Source: Flavobacteria bacterium MS024-3C (lineage in GTDB: Bacteria; Bacteroidota; Bacteroidia; Flavobacteriales; Flavobacteriaceae). From it: 64,000 bases of DNA. Position 1 is the stretch's first letter; every line of letters begins with the position of its first letter. The position numbers and the translations under genes were made by a program. The stretch spans positions 485,384 to 549,383 of the forward strand of contig ABVW01000001.1 of NCBI GenBank assembly GCA_000173115.1, read 5' to 3'. The notes under the pieces were generated by a model, which made no database searches, was not told the origin of the DNA, and saw only the letters and a list, made by a program, of their open reading frames with translations. This document shows positions 27,972 through 36,708 of the stretch, one piece after another.

Positions 27972-29231
27972 ATGAAGGACTACCACATTTCTAAACACCA
28001 ATCTTTTTTTTGTGTAGGATTAAACTACCAGAAAGCAGACGCTGCTACAAGAGGCTTATTTAGCCTGCAGGACCAGCAAGTGGTTGAAATACTCGCTGCA
28101 GCCAAAGCAGAAGGTTTGGACGCACTCATGGTGGTAAGCACTTGTAACAGAACCGAACTATACGGTTTTGCCCAAGACCCACATACCCTCATAGCGCTAT
28201 TGTGCGACACCACCCACGGCAGTATTGAAGCCTTTCAAGAGGTGGCCTATATTTACAAAAAAAAAGAAGCCATTCACCACTTATTTTGCGTAGGTACTGG
28301 TTTAGACAGTCAGATATTGGGCGATTTTGAAATTATTGCTCAGATTAAAAAAGGCTTTACCAGCGCGAAAAAAGTAGGGCTTGCCAATCCATTTATGGAG
28401 CGTTTAACCAATGCGGTCATTCAGGCGAGCAAACGCATTAAAAACGAAACAGACATTTCTACAGGAGCCACTTCAGTTGCTTTTGCCTCTGTACAGTATA
28501 TTTTAAAACAAGTAGCAGACGTTTCCAGCAAGAACATCTTGTTGTTTGGTACTGGGAAAATAGGCCGTAATACCTGTGAAAATTTGGTAAAACATACCAA
28601 AAACACCCATATAACGCTCATTAACAGAACCAAAGACACTGCAGAAAAAGTGGCAGGTAAATTTAACCTGCTCGTAAAAGACTACGGAGACCTGCCTTCT
28701 GAAATTCGCAAATCAGACATTTTAGTAGTGGCAACAGGTGCTCAGAAACCCACTGTTTCAAAGGCCCTGATACACCACAACAGACCCCTATTAATCTTAG
28801 ATTTGTCCATTCCACAAAACGTAGATCCGGATGTGCAGGAACTGGAAAACGTCACCTTAGTACATTTGGATGAGCTGTCTCAAATTACAGACGGCACCTT
28901 AGAAAAAAGACGCGCACACATTCCTGCAGCTAAAGCCATAATAGCCCATATTGAAGGAGAGTTTAACGCCTGGTTAGAAACCCGTAAGTTTTCTCCGGTC
29001 ATAAAAGCCCTCAAAAACAAATTGCAGGTCATGCAGGCAGAAGAGTTGGATTTCATGCAAAAGAAAACCGCTTATTTTGACGCTGCTACTGCCCAGCAGC
29101 TCACGGATAGAATGATCCAAAAAATCACCAAACAATTTGCAGAACACCTCAAAGAGGTTCAAGACCAACCCGAAGAGAGTGTTGCCCTGATTGAAGCGGT
29201 GTTTCAATTAAAAGCCACCACCAATGGCTAA
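27972..29231 (+). CDS. hemA: Glutamyl-tRNA reductase
   Basis: 419 residues from ATG 27972; a TTG nine codons earlier (27945) is less likely. It reduces glutamyl-tRNA to glutamate-1-semialdehyde, the first committed and usually regulated step of C5 tetrapyrrole synthesis. The catalytic Cys lies in STCNRTELYG; the NADPH-binding domain has LFGTGKIGRN, and the C-terminal dimerisation helix is present. It overlaps hemC by 8 bp and leads the hemA-C-D-E-F-B run. hemL is not in the window. Confidence 0.96.
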   Translation: MKDYHISKHQSFFCVGLNYQKADAATRGLFSLQDQQVVEILAAAKAEGLDALMVVSTCNRTELYGFAQDPHTLIALLCDTTHGSIEAFQEVAYIYKKKEAIHHLFCVGTGLDSQILGDFEIIAQIKKGFTSAKKVGLANPFMERLTNAVIQASKRIKNETDISTGATSVAFASVQYILKQVADVSSKNILLFGTGKIGRNTCENLVKHTKNTHITLINRTKDTAEKVAGKFNLLVKDYGDLPSEIRKSDILVVATGAQKPTVSKALIHHNRPLLILDLSIPQNVDPDVQELENVTLVHLDELSQITDGTLEKRRAHIPAAKAIIAHIEGEFNAWLETRKFSPVIKALKNKLQVMQAEELDFMQKKTAYFDAATAQQLTDRMIQKITKQFAEHLKEVQDQPEESVALIEAVFQLKATTNG

Positions 29232-30135
29232 GACCCTTCGCATAGGCACCAGAGATTCTGCCCTAGCTATGTGGCAGGCCAAGACGGTACAAAGTCAATT
29301 GGCCGCCCACGGAATAGCCAGCGAATTGGTGCCGGTAAAATCCTTAGGTGATTTAAAATTAGACCAGCCTTTGTACGAATTGGGTGTTACTGGTGTATTT
29401 ACAAAAACCTTAGACCTAGCGCTTTTGGCAGGCGAAATAGATTTAGCGGTGCACTCCTACAAAGATGTTCCCACGGTATTGGCCAAGGGACTTTCCACGG
29501 CTGCGGTATTAAAGCGGGCCTCCACGGCCGACGTCCTAGTGCACAAATCACCAGATTTCACCACCTCAGGACTTCAAATAGCCACCAGTAGTTTAAGACG
29601 CAAAGCCCAGTGGCTCGCCAAATATCCCGAACACCAATTGGTAGATATTAGGGGAAATGTACAAACCCGATTAGAAAAATTAGCGAACAATTCTTGGGGT
29701 GGTGCTATTTTTGCAGCAGCAGGATTGGCCCGACTAGACCTATTGCCTGAAAACGCTATGCGTTTGGATTGGATGGTCCCTGCGCCCGCGCAGGGCGCTA
29801 TGGTGGTGGTGGCGCAAAGCGCTCACACCGTCCTTCTAGAAGAACTTTCTGTATTAAACGATTCCCAAACTGCCCTCTGCACCCAGATAGAACGCGAATT
29901 TTTAAACGAACTAGAAGGCGGTTGCACCGCGCCCATAGGCGCGCTGTGCACCACCACCCAAGACCAACTGCACTTTATTGGCGTACTACACAGTTTAGAC
30001 GGCAAGCAGCATATAGAAACCAACACCTTTGTGCCTTTGGACCAGGCCCCAGGATACGGCAGAAAAATGGCCCAAAAGATATTAAGCCAAGGCGGCAAAG
30101 CCCTCATGGCGGAGATAAAAAAAGCATTATCATAA
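29224..30135 (+). CDS. hemC: Hydroxymethylbilane synthase (porphobilinogen deaminase)
   Basis: 303 residues. It polymerises four porphobilinogens into hydroxymethylbilane. Visible motifs are RIGTRDSALAMWQA, VHSYKDVPT, ATSSLRRKAQ, DIRGNVQTRL, and the Cys that carries the dipyrromethane cofactor in EGGCTAPIGA. It overlaps hemA and is followed by hemD after 10 bp. Confidence 0.97.
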   Translation: MAKTLRIGTRDSALAMWQAKTVQSQLAAHGIASELVPVKSLGDLKLDQPLYELGVTGVFTKTLDLALLAGEIDLAVHSYKDVPTVLAKGLSTAAVLKRASTADVLVHKSPDFTTSGLQIATSSLRRKAQWLAKYPEHQLVDIRGNVQTRLEKLANNSWGGAIFAAAGLARLDLLPENAMRLDWMVPAPAQGAMVVVAQSAHTVLLEELSVLNDSQTALCTQIEREFLNELEGGCTAPIGALCTTTQDQLHFIGVLHSLDGKQHIETNTFVPLDQAPGYGRKMAQKILSQGGKALMAEIKKALS

Positions 30136-30145
30136 AAGAAAAACC

Positions 30146-30838
30146 ATGAGCACACCGACCATTCTCAGCACAAAAGCCTTGCAGCCCGCACAACGGTCTA
30201 GACTTTTAGCGGCTGGTTTTTCGGTACAGTCCTACAATGCTGTGGCGGCAGAAGCCCTTACTTTTGATATGCCAGCAGCCCCTTTTCAGGGCATATTTAC
30301 CAGCCAAAACGCTGTAGCCGCTTTTTTGTCTCACGAACACCTCTCCACCGCACTCCCCATTTTAGAAGGGGTGTATTGTGTGGGAGAGCGCTCCGCTCAG
30401 AAACTCAGAAAAAAAGGGGTATTGGTTCACGCAGTAGCAGACAGCGCAGCAGACTTAGAGAAAATCTTGTTTTCAGGGCGCTACGCTTTAGAGAGCAGCC
30501 CGCTTTACTATTTCTGTGGCAACAGGCATTTGCCCACTTTACCCAACGCTTTTAAAGCAGCAAAGCGGCCTTTAAACATTCATATTGTATATGAAACAAA
30601 TGGGGTAGAAAAGGCTTTTGACCGTCCTTTTGAAGCCCTATTCTTTTTCAGCCCCAGTGGTGTAGCGGCTTTTACTGAAAACAATAAAATTGGAGACGCC
30701 TTTGTAGTGGCCATTGGCCCTACTACGGCTCAGGCCGTAGCGGCACACACCAAACAGTATGTAGTGGCCAAGAAGCCCAGTTTTGCCCATATGTTAAGTG
30801 CACTTCGGGCACATTATCCCAAAAAGGACAAGCGCTAA
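30146..30838 (+). CDS. hemD: Uroporphyrinogen-III synthase
   Basis: 230 residues. The family is poorly conserved; support comes from its place after hemC, its length, and the two-domain pattern with GIFTSQNAVAAFL, VYCVGERSAQKLRKKGV, LYYFCGNRHLPTLP and FFFSPSGVAAF / VAIGPTTAQAV. It closes and isomerises hydroxymethylbilane to uroporphyrinogen III. Confidence 0.92.
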   Translation: MSTPTILSTKALQPAQRSRLLAAGFSVQSYNAVAAEALTFDMPAAPFQGIFTSQNAVAAFLSHEHLSTALPILEGVYCVGERSAQKLRKKGVLVHAVADSAADLEKILFSGRYALESSPLYYFCGNRHLPTLPNAFKAAKRPLNIHIVYETNGVEKAFDRPFEALFFFSPSGVAAFTENNKIGDAFVVAIGPTTAQAVAAHTKQYVVAKKPSFAHMLSALRAHYPKKDKR

Positions 30839-30861
30839 GCCCGAGCAGAGGCCTTTAAAAA

Positions 30862-31045
30862 ATAGGAGACAAAACAGGAGAGAAAACAGCACAGAGAAAA
30901 TAGTAAAGAGAAAATAGCGCTGAGAAAAGTAAAGAAAAAATCAACGAAAACAGTGTAGATAAAATAGCATAGAAAATAGTACTGAGAACAGCAGCGTATA
31001 CAGTAAAGAGAACTACACAAATAGCAAGCAACACAGAAATAGCGA
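30862..31045. repeat. Purine-rich degenerate 12-14 bp quasi-repeat between hemD and hemE
   Basis: The unit is close to GAGAAAAYAGNNNA. AAAAYAG-type cores begin near 30871, 30883, 30897, 30911, 30925, 30947, 30961 and 30973, and weaker ones continue to about 31040. The plus strand is strongly purine-rich, unlike the flanking genes. On the minus strand it yields Leu/Phe/Ser-rich open frames (30835-31020, 30855-31058) that I regard as a by-product. It occupies most of the 232-bp gap inside an otherwise tight operon. Confidence 0.7.
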
Positions 31046-31070
31046 GATTAATTGCCATAAAATAGACCCC

Positions 31071-32102
31071 ATGATAAAGAATGACTTATTCTTAAAAGCC
31101 CTTAGAGGTGAAACCGTATCTAGACCACCGGTCTGGATGATGCGTCAGGCAGGAAGGTACCTTCCGGAGTTTATGGAACTCAAGGACAAGTATGATTTTT
31201 TTACCCGTTGTCAGACGCCAGAATTGGCTTCGGAAATTACCGTACAACCCATTAGGCGTTACGGTATGGATGTGGCTATTTTATTTTCAGACATTCTAGT
31301 GATTCCACAGGCCATGAATATTGAGGTAGAAATGAAACCCAACTTTGGGCCGTATTTACCCCACCCTATTCGTGACCAAAAAGCAGTAGATCAGGTGATC
31401 GTTCCAGACATTCAAGAAACTTTGGGCTATGTGATGGAAGCCATTAAAATGACCAAAGAAAAGCTCAATGATGAGGTGCCACTCATCGGTTTTGCTGGAT
31501 CTCCATGGACTATTCTATGTTACTGCGTGCAGGGGCAAGGGAGCAAAAACTTTGACAAAGCCAAGGAGTTTTGTTTTACCCAGCCCATTGCGGCACATAC
31601 TTTATTACAGAAAATTACGGATACGACTATAGCCTACTTAAAAGCCAAAGTGGCTGCAGGAGTGAATGCTGTTCAGGTGTTTGACTCTTGGGGTGGTATG
31701 TTGTCTCCTACCGATTATCAGGAATTTTCTTGGCAGTACATCCAACAAATTATAGACGCCTTAAAAGAAGAGGCGCCGGTAATTGCCTTTGGAAAAGGTT
31801 GTTGGTTTGCCCTGAGAGAAATGTCTCAATCTGGCGCTGCTGCCCTAGGGGTAGATTGGACCTGCTCTGCACAAAACGCGAGATACTTATCTGGTGGTAA
31901 GATCACCCTTCAAGGAAATTTTGATCCTTCAAGACTCATGTCTCCACCCAAGACCATCAAGAGAATGGTGCATGAAATGATAGACGCCTTTGGAAAAGAC
32001 CGCTATATTGTGAACTTAGGTCACGGTATATTGCCCAATATTCCTTTAGAAAATGCAGGGGCTTTTATAGAAGCTGTAAAAGAATACAAACCCAGAGATT
32101 AA
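31071..32102 (+). CDS. hemE: Uroporphyrinogen decarboxylase
   Basis: 343 residues. The N-terminal signature [16 protein letters not shown] binds the substrate carboxylates, and [24 protein letters not shown] and [11 protein letters not shown] are canonical. It removes four acetate carboxyls to give coproporphyrinogen III. It follows the repeat-filled gap, and hemF comes 57 bp later. Confidence 0.97.
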   Translation: MIKNDLFLKALRGETVSRPPVWMMRQAGRYLPEFMELKDKYDFFTRCQTPELASEITVQPIRRYGMDVAILFSDILVIPQAMNIEVEMKPNFGPYLPHPIRDQKAVDQVIVPDIQETLGYVMEAIKMTKEKLNDEVPLIGFAGSPWTILCYCVQGQGSKNFDKAKEFCFTQPIAAHTLLQKITDTTIAYLKAKVAAGVNAVQVFDSWGGMLSPTDYQEFSWQYIQQIIDALKEEAPVIAFGKGCWFALREMSQSGAAALGVDWTCSAQNARYLSGGKITLQGNFDPSRLMSPPKTIKRMVHEMIDAFGKDRYIVNLGHGILPNIPLENAGAFIEAVKEYKPRD

Positions 32103-32159
32103 AAGGGTTTAAAGAGCCGCTTAAAATACGCTCTATTGCCCCTTTGAAGCACCAATAAC

Positions 32160-33065
32160 ATGAAAGAACAATTCACCACCTATATTAGAGACCTTCAAGA
32201 CCGCATTTGTAAAGGCTTGGAAGACATGGACGGTACCGCCCGTTTTCAGGAAGACCTGTGGGAGCGTCCAGAAGGGGGTGGCGGCCGGACTAGAGTGATT
32301 CAAGAGGGATCGGTGTTTGAAAAGGGCGGCGTGAATACGTCGGCCGTTCACGGCCCATTACCCAAGAGCATGCAGGCTTATTTTGGGGTAGGGGAATCTA
32401 ATTTTTTTGCCTGTGGCCTGTCTTTAGTCATGCATCCTAAAAACCCCATGGTGCCTACGGTACACGCCAATTGGCGTTATTTTGAGCTCTATGATCTGGA
32501 CGGAAATCGCATAGACGCCTGGTTTGGGGGTGGTCAGGACCTCACCCCTTACTATTTATTCGAGGAAGACGCGCAGCATTTTCACCAGACCTGTAAAACG
32601 GCTTGTGACGCTCACGATACCGATTTTTATCCAAAATTCAAGGACCGTTGTGATGACTATTTTTGGAACGAACACCGCCATGAAGCCAGGGGTATAGGGG
32701 GCTTGTTTTTTGACTATTGCAAAGCCACCCCTGAAAGAAGTTTGGAAGAATGGCACCAGTTTGTGGCCCAAGTAGGGGACTCTTTTTTAGACGCCTACCT
32801 GCCTATTGTAGCAAAGCGCAAAGAACTTCCTTACGGTCCTGCCCAAAGAGATTGGCAGGAAATTCGCCGTGGTCGCTATGTAGAATTTAATTTGGTGCAC
32901 GACAAAGGCACCTTATTTGGCCTTAAAACCAATGGCCGTATAGAGAGTATATTAATGAGTTTGCCCCCACATGTTCAGTGGGTGTACGACCACCAACCTA
33001 TAGAAGGCTCAGATGAAGCCGCTTTATTGGAAGTTTTAGCCACCCCCAGAGAATGGGCCCAATAA
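32160..33065 (+). CDS. hemF: Oxygen-dependent coproporphyrinogen III oxidase
   Basis: 301 residues. Motifs include GGGRTRVIQEGSVFEKGGVN, MHPKNPMVPTVHANWRYFE, DLTPYYLFEEDAQHFH and GIGGLFFDY, with C-terminal GRYVEFNLVHDKGTLFGL. It uses O2 to convert coproporphyrinogen III to protoporphyrinogen IX, implying aerobic growth. The oxygen-independent HemN is not in the window. Confidence 0.97.
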   Translation: MKEQFTTYIRDLQDRICKGLEDMDGTARFQEDLWERPEGGGGRTRVIQEGSVFEKGGVNTSAVHGPLPKSMQAYFGVGESNFFACGLSLVMHPKNPMVPTVHANWRYFELYDLDGNRIDAWFGGGQDLTPYYLFEEDAQHFHQTCKTACDAHDTDFYPKFKDRCDDYFWNEHRHEARGIGGLFFDYCKATPERSLEEWHQFVAQVGDSFLDAYLPIVAKRKELPYGPAQRDWQEIRRGRYVEFNLVHDKGTLFGLKTNGRIESILMSLPPHVQWVYDHQPIEGSDEAALLEVLATPREWAQ

Positions 33066-33082
33066 CCTAAAAAAAAGACCCT

Positions 33083-34057
33083 ATGTATCCATTGAGAAGA
33101 AACAGACGCCTGAGACAGTCACATGCCATTCGCCATTTGGTGAGAGAGACCATCATAACGCCATCGGACTTTTTAGTCCCACTTTTTGTAGTAGAAGGAA
33201 AAGGGATCAAAGAAGCCATTCCATCTATGCCCAATTACTACAGGTACTCTTTAGATTTATTGGCTAAGGAGGTCAAAGAATTGTGGCAAATGGGCCTTTG
33301 TGGGGTTTTGGTATTTGTAAAAGTACCAGAGGCTTTAAAAGACAATGCAGGTACGGAGGCGTTAAATCCCAAAGGACTCATGCAGCGCGCTGTAAAAACC
33401 ATTAAAGACGCCTGTCCAGATATGCTGGTCATGACAGACGTGGCCTTAGACCCTTATTCTTCATATGGACATGACGGAATTGTGGAAGGTCAAAAAATCC
33501 TCAATGACGAGACCGTAGAAGTCTTGGCAGAAATGGCCTTATCCCATGCAGAAGCTGGCGCAGATTTTGTTGCCCCTTCAGATATGATGGACGGCCGCAT
33601 TCTCACCATTAGAGAGGCATTAGAAGAGGCAGGTTACACAGACACAGGCATTATGAGTTACAGTGCCAAATACGCTTCTGCTTTCTATGGTCCTTTTAGA
33701 GACGCCTTAGATTCTGCGCCAGGATTTGGCGACAAAACCAGCTACCAAATGGATCCAGCCAACCGTTTTGAGGCAGTAGAAGAAGCCCAGGCAGATGTAG
33801 ACGAGGGTGCAGACATTATCATGGTAAAACCAGGTATTTGTTACCTAGACATTGTGCGTGAAATAAAGAACGAGATAGATGTGCCCATTGCCGTATATCA
33901 GGTTTCTGGAGAGTACGCCATGGTGAAAGCCGCTGCAGAGAAAGGCTGGTTGGACCACGACGCTGTGATGATGGAACAACTTTTGGCCATAAAACGTGCC
34001 GGTGCCAATATCATTGCCTCTTACTTTGCCAAAGATGTGGTGAAGCTTATGGGGTAG
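33083..34057 (+). CDS. hemB: Delta-aminolevulinic acid dehydratase (porphobilinogen synthase)
   Basis: 324 residues. The Schiff-base lysines lie in SYSAKYASAFYGPFRDA and IIMVKPGICYLD. The metal-site segment reads TDVALDPYSSYGHDGI with Asp instead of the Cys triad, so this is the magnesium-type enzyme rather than the zinc type. It joins two aminolevulinate molecules into porphobilinogen. It ends the hem run, 17 bp after hemF. Confidence 0.96.
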   Translation: MYPLRRNRRLRQSHAIRHLVRETIITPSDFLVPLFVVEGKGIKEAIPSMPNYYRYSLDLLAKEVKELWQMGLCGVLVFVKVPEALKDNAGTEALNPKGLMQRAVKTIKDACPDMLVMTDVALDPYSSYGHDGIVEGQKILNDETVEVLAEMALSHAEAGADFVAPSDMMDGRILTIREALEEAGYTDTGIMSYSAKYASAFYGPFRDALDSAPGFGDKTSYQMDPANRFEAVEEAQADVDEGADIIMVKPGICYLDIVREIKNEIDVPIAVYQVSGEYAMVKAAAEKGWLDHDAVMMEQLLAIKRAGANIIASYFAKDVVKLMG

Positions 34058-34113
34058 ATTCGCAACCATTTTATTTTAAAAGGGCTGTATTTTAAAAATG
34101 GGTATATTTAGAA

Positions 34114-35394
34114 GTGAAATCATTAGAAATAACTTTTTATAAAACATTTTTTTTAGCCTTGCTGGCCACAATATTTACGATTGAAGTCAGTGTTGCCCAA
34201 TGGCAAACAAAAGTAGACAGCTTGGTCCAAGATGCCATAGCTCAAAAGGCCTTTCCGGGCGCGCAAGTATTGGTGGCCCATAAGGGTGAGATTGTCTTAG
34301 AGCGCGCCTACGGTTTTCATACATATGACTCTTTGATTCCAGTCCAGAACACTGACCTCTACGACCTGGCATCGGTCACAAAAATATTGGGCCCACTGCC
34401 TGCCATCATGTCTTTGGTAGAACAAGGTGTATTAGACCTGGACGTTCCCTTTAGCACTTATTGGACTCCTTGGAAAAAGTACCGGGATAAAAAAGACCTG
34501 ACCCTTAGAGAAATACTTGCCCACCAGGCGGGACTCACCCCCTATATAGTATTTTTAAATGAGGTGTTACGCTCCAATAAACACCGAGGCCCCCAATTGA
34601 AAAAGCGCTTTGTGCGGGCGCATTCCTCCAAGCGTTTTTCATTACAATCTTACGAAAACAGGTACATTCACAGGAATTTTCCCCGTAAAATGTTTCGCAA
34701 GATCAATAGATCTCAAGTATCTCAAGAAAAGACCTACAGCTACTCAGGCCTTGCTTTTTTAATCTTCCCCAGCCTGATTGAGCAACTTACAGGAGCAGAC
34801 TATCGCGGGTACTTACGCAGCCATTTTTACGATCCATTGGGCGCAGATAATTTAGGGTATTTGCCTACCCAAAGACTGCCTGGCAAAAGGGTGGTGCCTA
34901 CGGAAAGAGATAGCCTCTTTAGAAAGACCCTCACCAAAGGCTATGTGCACGATGAAAATGCGTCATTATTTGGCGGGATTTCTGGTAATGCTGGCTTGTT
35001 CTCTAATGCTTTGGGGGTTTATAAAATGCTTCAAATGTGGTTGCAAGGCGGAAGTGTGGGAGGGCGAAAATACCTCTCTCCTGAAACCATTGCCGCTTTT
35101 ACCGCCTTGCAATACCCAGAAAACAACAACAGACGTGGTTTAGGTTTTGACAAACCTTTATTGGGCAATGACAGTCTTCCCGCTTCAAAATCTTATCCGG
35201 CACCTTCAGTGAGTCCAGAAAGCTATGGGCATTCCGGATTTACGGGTACTTTTGTTTGGGTAGACCCCACCCATGAACTCATCTATATTTTCTTATCCAA
35301 TAGGGTGTATCCTTCCAGAACCCAAAGGGGAATTTACACCACCAATATTAGAGAGACGGTTCAAGAAGCCATTTATAAAGGGCTGGGAATTTAA
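34114..35394 (+). CDS. Secreted serine hydrolase (class C beta-lactamase/penicillin-binding fold)
   Basis: 426 residues from a GTG start at 34114. An N-terminal signal peptide (about 1-28) is followed by a serine hydrolase domain: SVTK is the SxxK nucleophile motif (residues about 89-92), YSYSG supplies the Tyr, and HSGFTGT is in the position of the KTG/HxG motif. A basic Arg/Lys-rich insertion (about 150-205) separates the SxxK and Tyr motifs. Such proteins can act as D-amino-acid carboxypeptidases or esterases; the activity cannot be read here. Confidence 0.83.
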   Translation: MKSLEITFYKTFFLALLATIFTIEVSVAQWQTKVDSLVQDAIAQKAFPGAQVLVAHKGEIVLERAYGFHTYDSLIPVQNTDLYDLASVTKILGPLPAIMSLVEQGVLDLDVPFSTYWTPWKKYRDKKDLTLREILAHQAGLTPYIVFLNEVLRSNKHRGPQLKKRFVRAHSSKRFSLQSYENRYIHRNFPRKMFRKINRSQVSQEKTYSYSGLAFLIFPSLIEQLTGADYRGYLRSHFYDPLGADNLGYLPTQRLPGKRVVPTERDSLFRKTLTKGYVHDENASLFGGISGNAGLFSNALGVYKMLQMWLQGGSVGGRKYLSPETIAAFTALQYPENNNRRGLGFDKPLLGNDSLPASKSYPAPSVSPESYGHSGFTGTFVWVDPTHELIYIFLSNRVYPSRTQRGIYTTNIRETVQEAIYKGLGI

Positions 35395-35446
35395 AATATC
35401 TCTAAACTCGGGAGGTCTTATTCTCTAAAATGATCTGAACTTTCGG

Positions 35447-35454
35447 TATCTTTA
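35447..35454 (+). promoter_or_regulatory. Predicted -7 element TATCTTTA for hflX
   Basis: A one-mismatch TANNTTTG box 22 bp before the hflX ATG. Confidence 0.5.
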
Positions 35455-35476
35455 CACCTTAAATAGTTACAAATAT

Positions 35477-36685
35477 ATGATTGAAGCCCAGGATCTAAAT
35501 TATGAGAAGTCGGTGCTCATTGGTGTGATTACCAAAGCGCAGCCAGAAGAGAAAATGAAGGAGTATTTAGACGAGCTAGAGTTTTTAACTTACACTGCTG
35601 GAGGGGAAGTATTGAAACGATTTGTACAACGTATAGATGTGCCCAACCCCAAGACCTATATTGGTACAGGGAAAATGTTAGAAGTGGCTGAATTTGTGAA
35701 GGAGCACGAGATTGGTGCGGTTATTTTTGACGACGAACTCTCCCCAGGACAACAAAAAAACATTGAGCGAGAGCTCAAATGTAAGATTGTAGACAGGACT
35801 TCTTTAATCTTAGATATTTTTGCCCAAAGGGCCCAAACTTCTTACGCCAGAACACAAGTAGAGCTGGCACAATACCAATACTTATTGCCAAGACTAGCGG
35901 GTCTTTGGACCCACTTAGAACGTCAAAAAGGGGGTATTGGAATGCGCGGTCCTGGAGAGACAGAGATTGAGACAGACCGTCGTATTGTTCGCGACAGAAT
36001 TACGCTTTTAAAGAAGCAGCTACACAAGATTGACCGTCAGATGGAAACCCAGCGCGGCAATCGCGGTGCCCTAGTTCGTGTGGCTTTAGTGGGCTATACC
36101 AATGTGGGGAAATCTACCCTGATGAATGTGGTGAGTAAGTCCGAGGTATTTGCAGAAAACAAGCTTTTCGCTACCCTAGACACCACGGTTAGAAAAGTGG
36201 TGATAGGCAACCTGCCTTTTCTTATGACAGACACTGTTGGCTTTATTAGAAAACTGCCCACCCAATTGGTGGAGAGTTTTAAAGGTACTTTGGATGAGGT
36301 GCGCGAAGCAGATTTACTGTTGCATATTGTAGATATTTCTCACTCAGATTTCGAAGATCAGATTGCGGCTGTAAACGCTATTATGGCAGACATTAAAGCG
36401 GCAGACAAGCCCACCATTATGGTGTTTAATAAGATTGACCAATACAAGCCCGAACGCCTGGATGAAGACGACCTCATTACAGAGCGCACCAGCAAACACT
36501 TCACCATGGAAGAGTGGGAGCGTACTTGGATGCAAAAAATGGACGGAAACGCCCTGTTTATATCGGCCTTAAACAAAGAAAATCTGGACCAGTTTAGGCA
36601 AAAAGTATACGACGCTGTAAGAGACATTCACGTGACCCGTTTCCCTTACAATAGCTTTCTGTATCCGGAGGTTTTGGAGGAGTAA
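35477..36685 (+). CDS. hflX: Ribosome-associated GTPase HflX
   Basis: 402 residues. An N-terminal HflX domain (about 1-190, with TYIGTGKMLEVAEFV and RRIVRDRITLLKKQL) precedes the G domain: GYTNVGKST (G1), DTVGFI (G3) and FNKID (G4). HflX rescues stalled or damaged 70S ribosomes and splits them using GTP. Convergent with the giant surface protein, 23 bp apart. Confidence 0.96.
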   Translation: MIEAQDLNYEKSVLIGVITKAQPEEKMKEYLDELEFLTYTAGGEVLKRFVQRIDVPNPKTYIGTGKMLEVAEFVKEHEIGAVIFDDELSPGQQKNIERELKCKIVDRTSLILDIFAQRAQTSYARTQVELAQYQYLLPRLAGLWTHLERQKGGIGMRGPGETEIETDRRIVRDRITLLKKQLHKIDRQMETQRGNRGALVRVALVGYTNVGKSTLMNVVSKSEVFAENKLFATLDTTVRKVVIGNLPFLMTDTVGFIRKLPTQLVESFKGTLDEVREADLLLHIVDISHSDFEDQIAAVNAIMADIKAADKPTIMVFNKIDQYKPERLDEDDLITERTSKHFTMEEWERTWMQKMDGNALFISALNKENLDQFRQKVYDAVRDIHVTRFPYNSFLYPEVLEE

Positions 36686-36708
36686 GTTCAATAAAAAAGC
36701 GGAAGCTT

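Noticed and set aside
30835..31058. Minus-strand Leu/Phe/Ser-rich frames in the hemD-hemE gap
   Set aside because: They are the antisense reading of a purine-rich repeat, so their composition is explained by the DNA; there is no promoter or start context.
34066..34101. A/T-rich inverted repeat after hemB
   Set aside because: The pairing is weak and consists mostly of A and T runs; I could not support it as a terminator.
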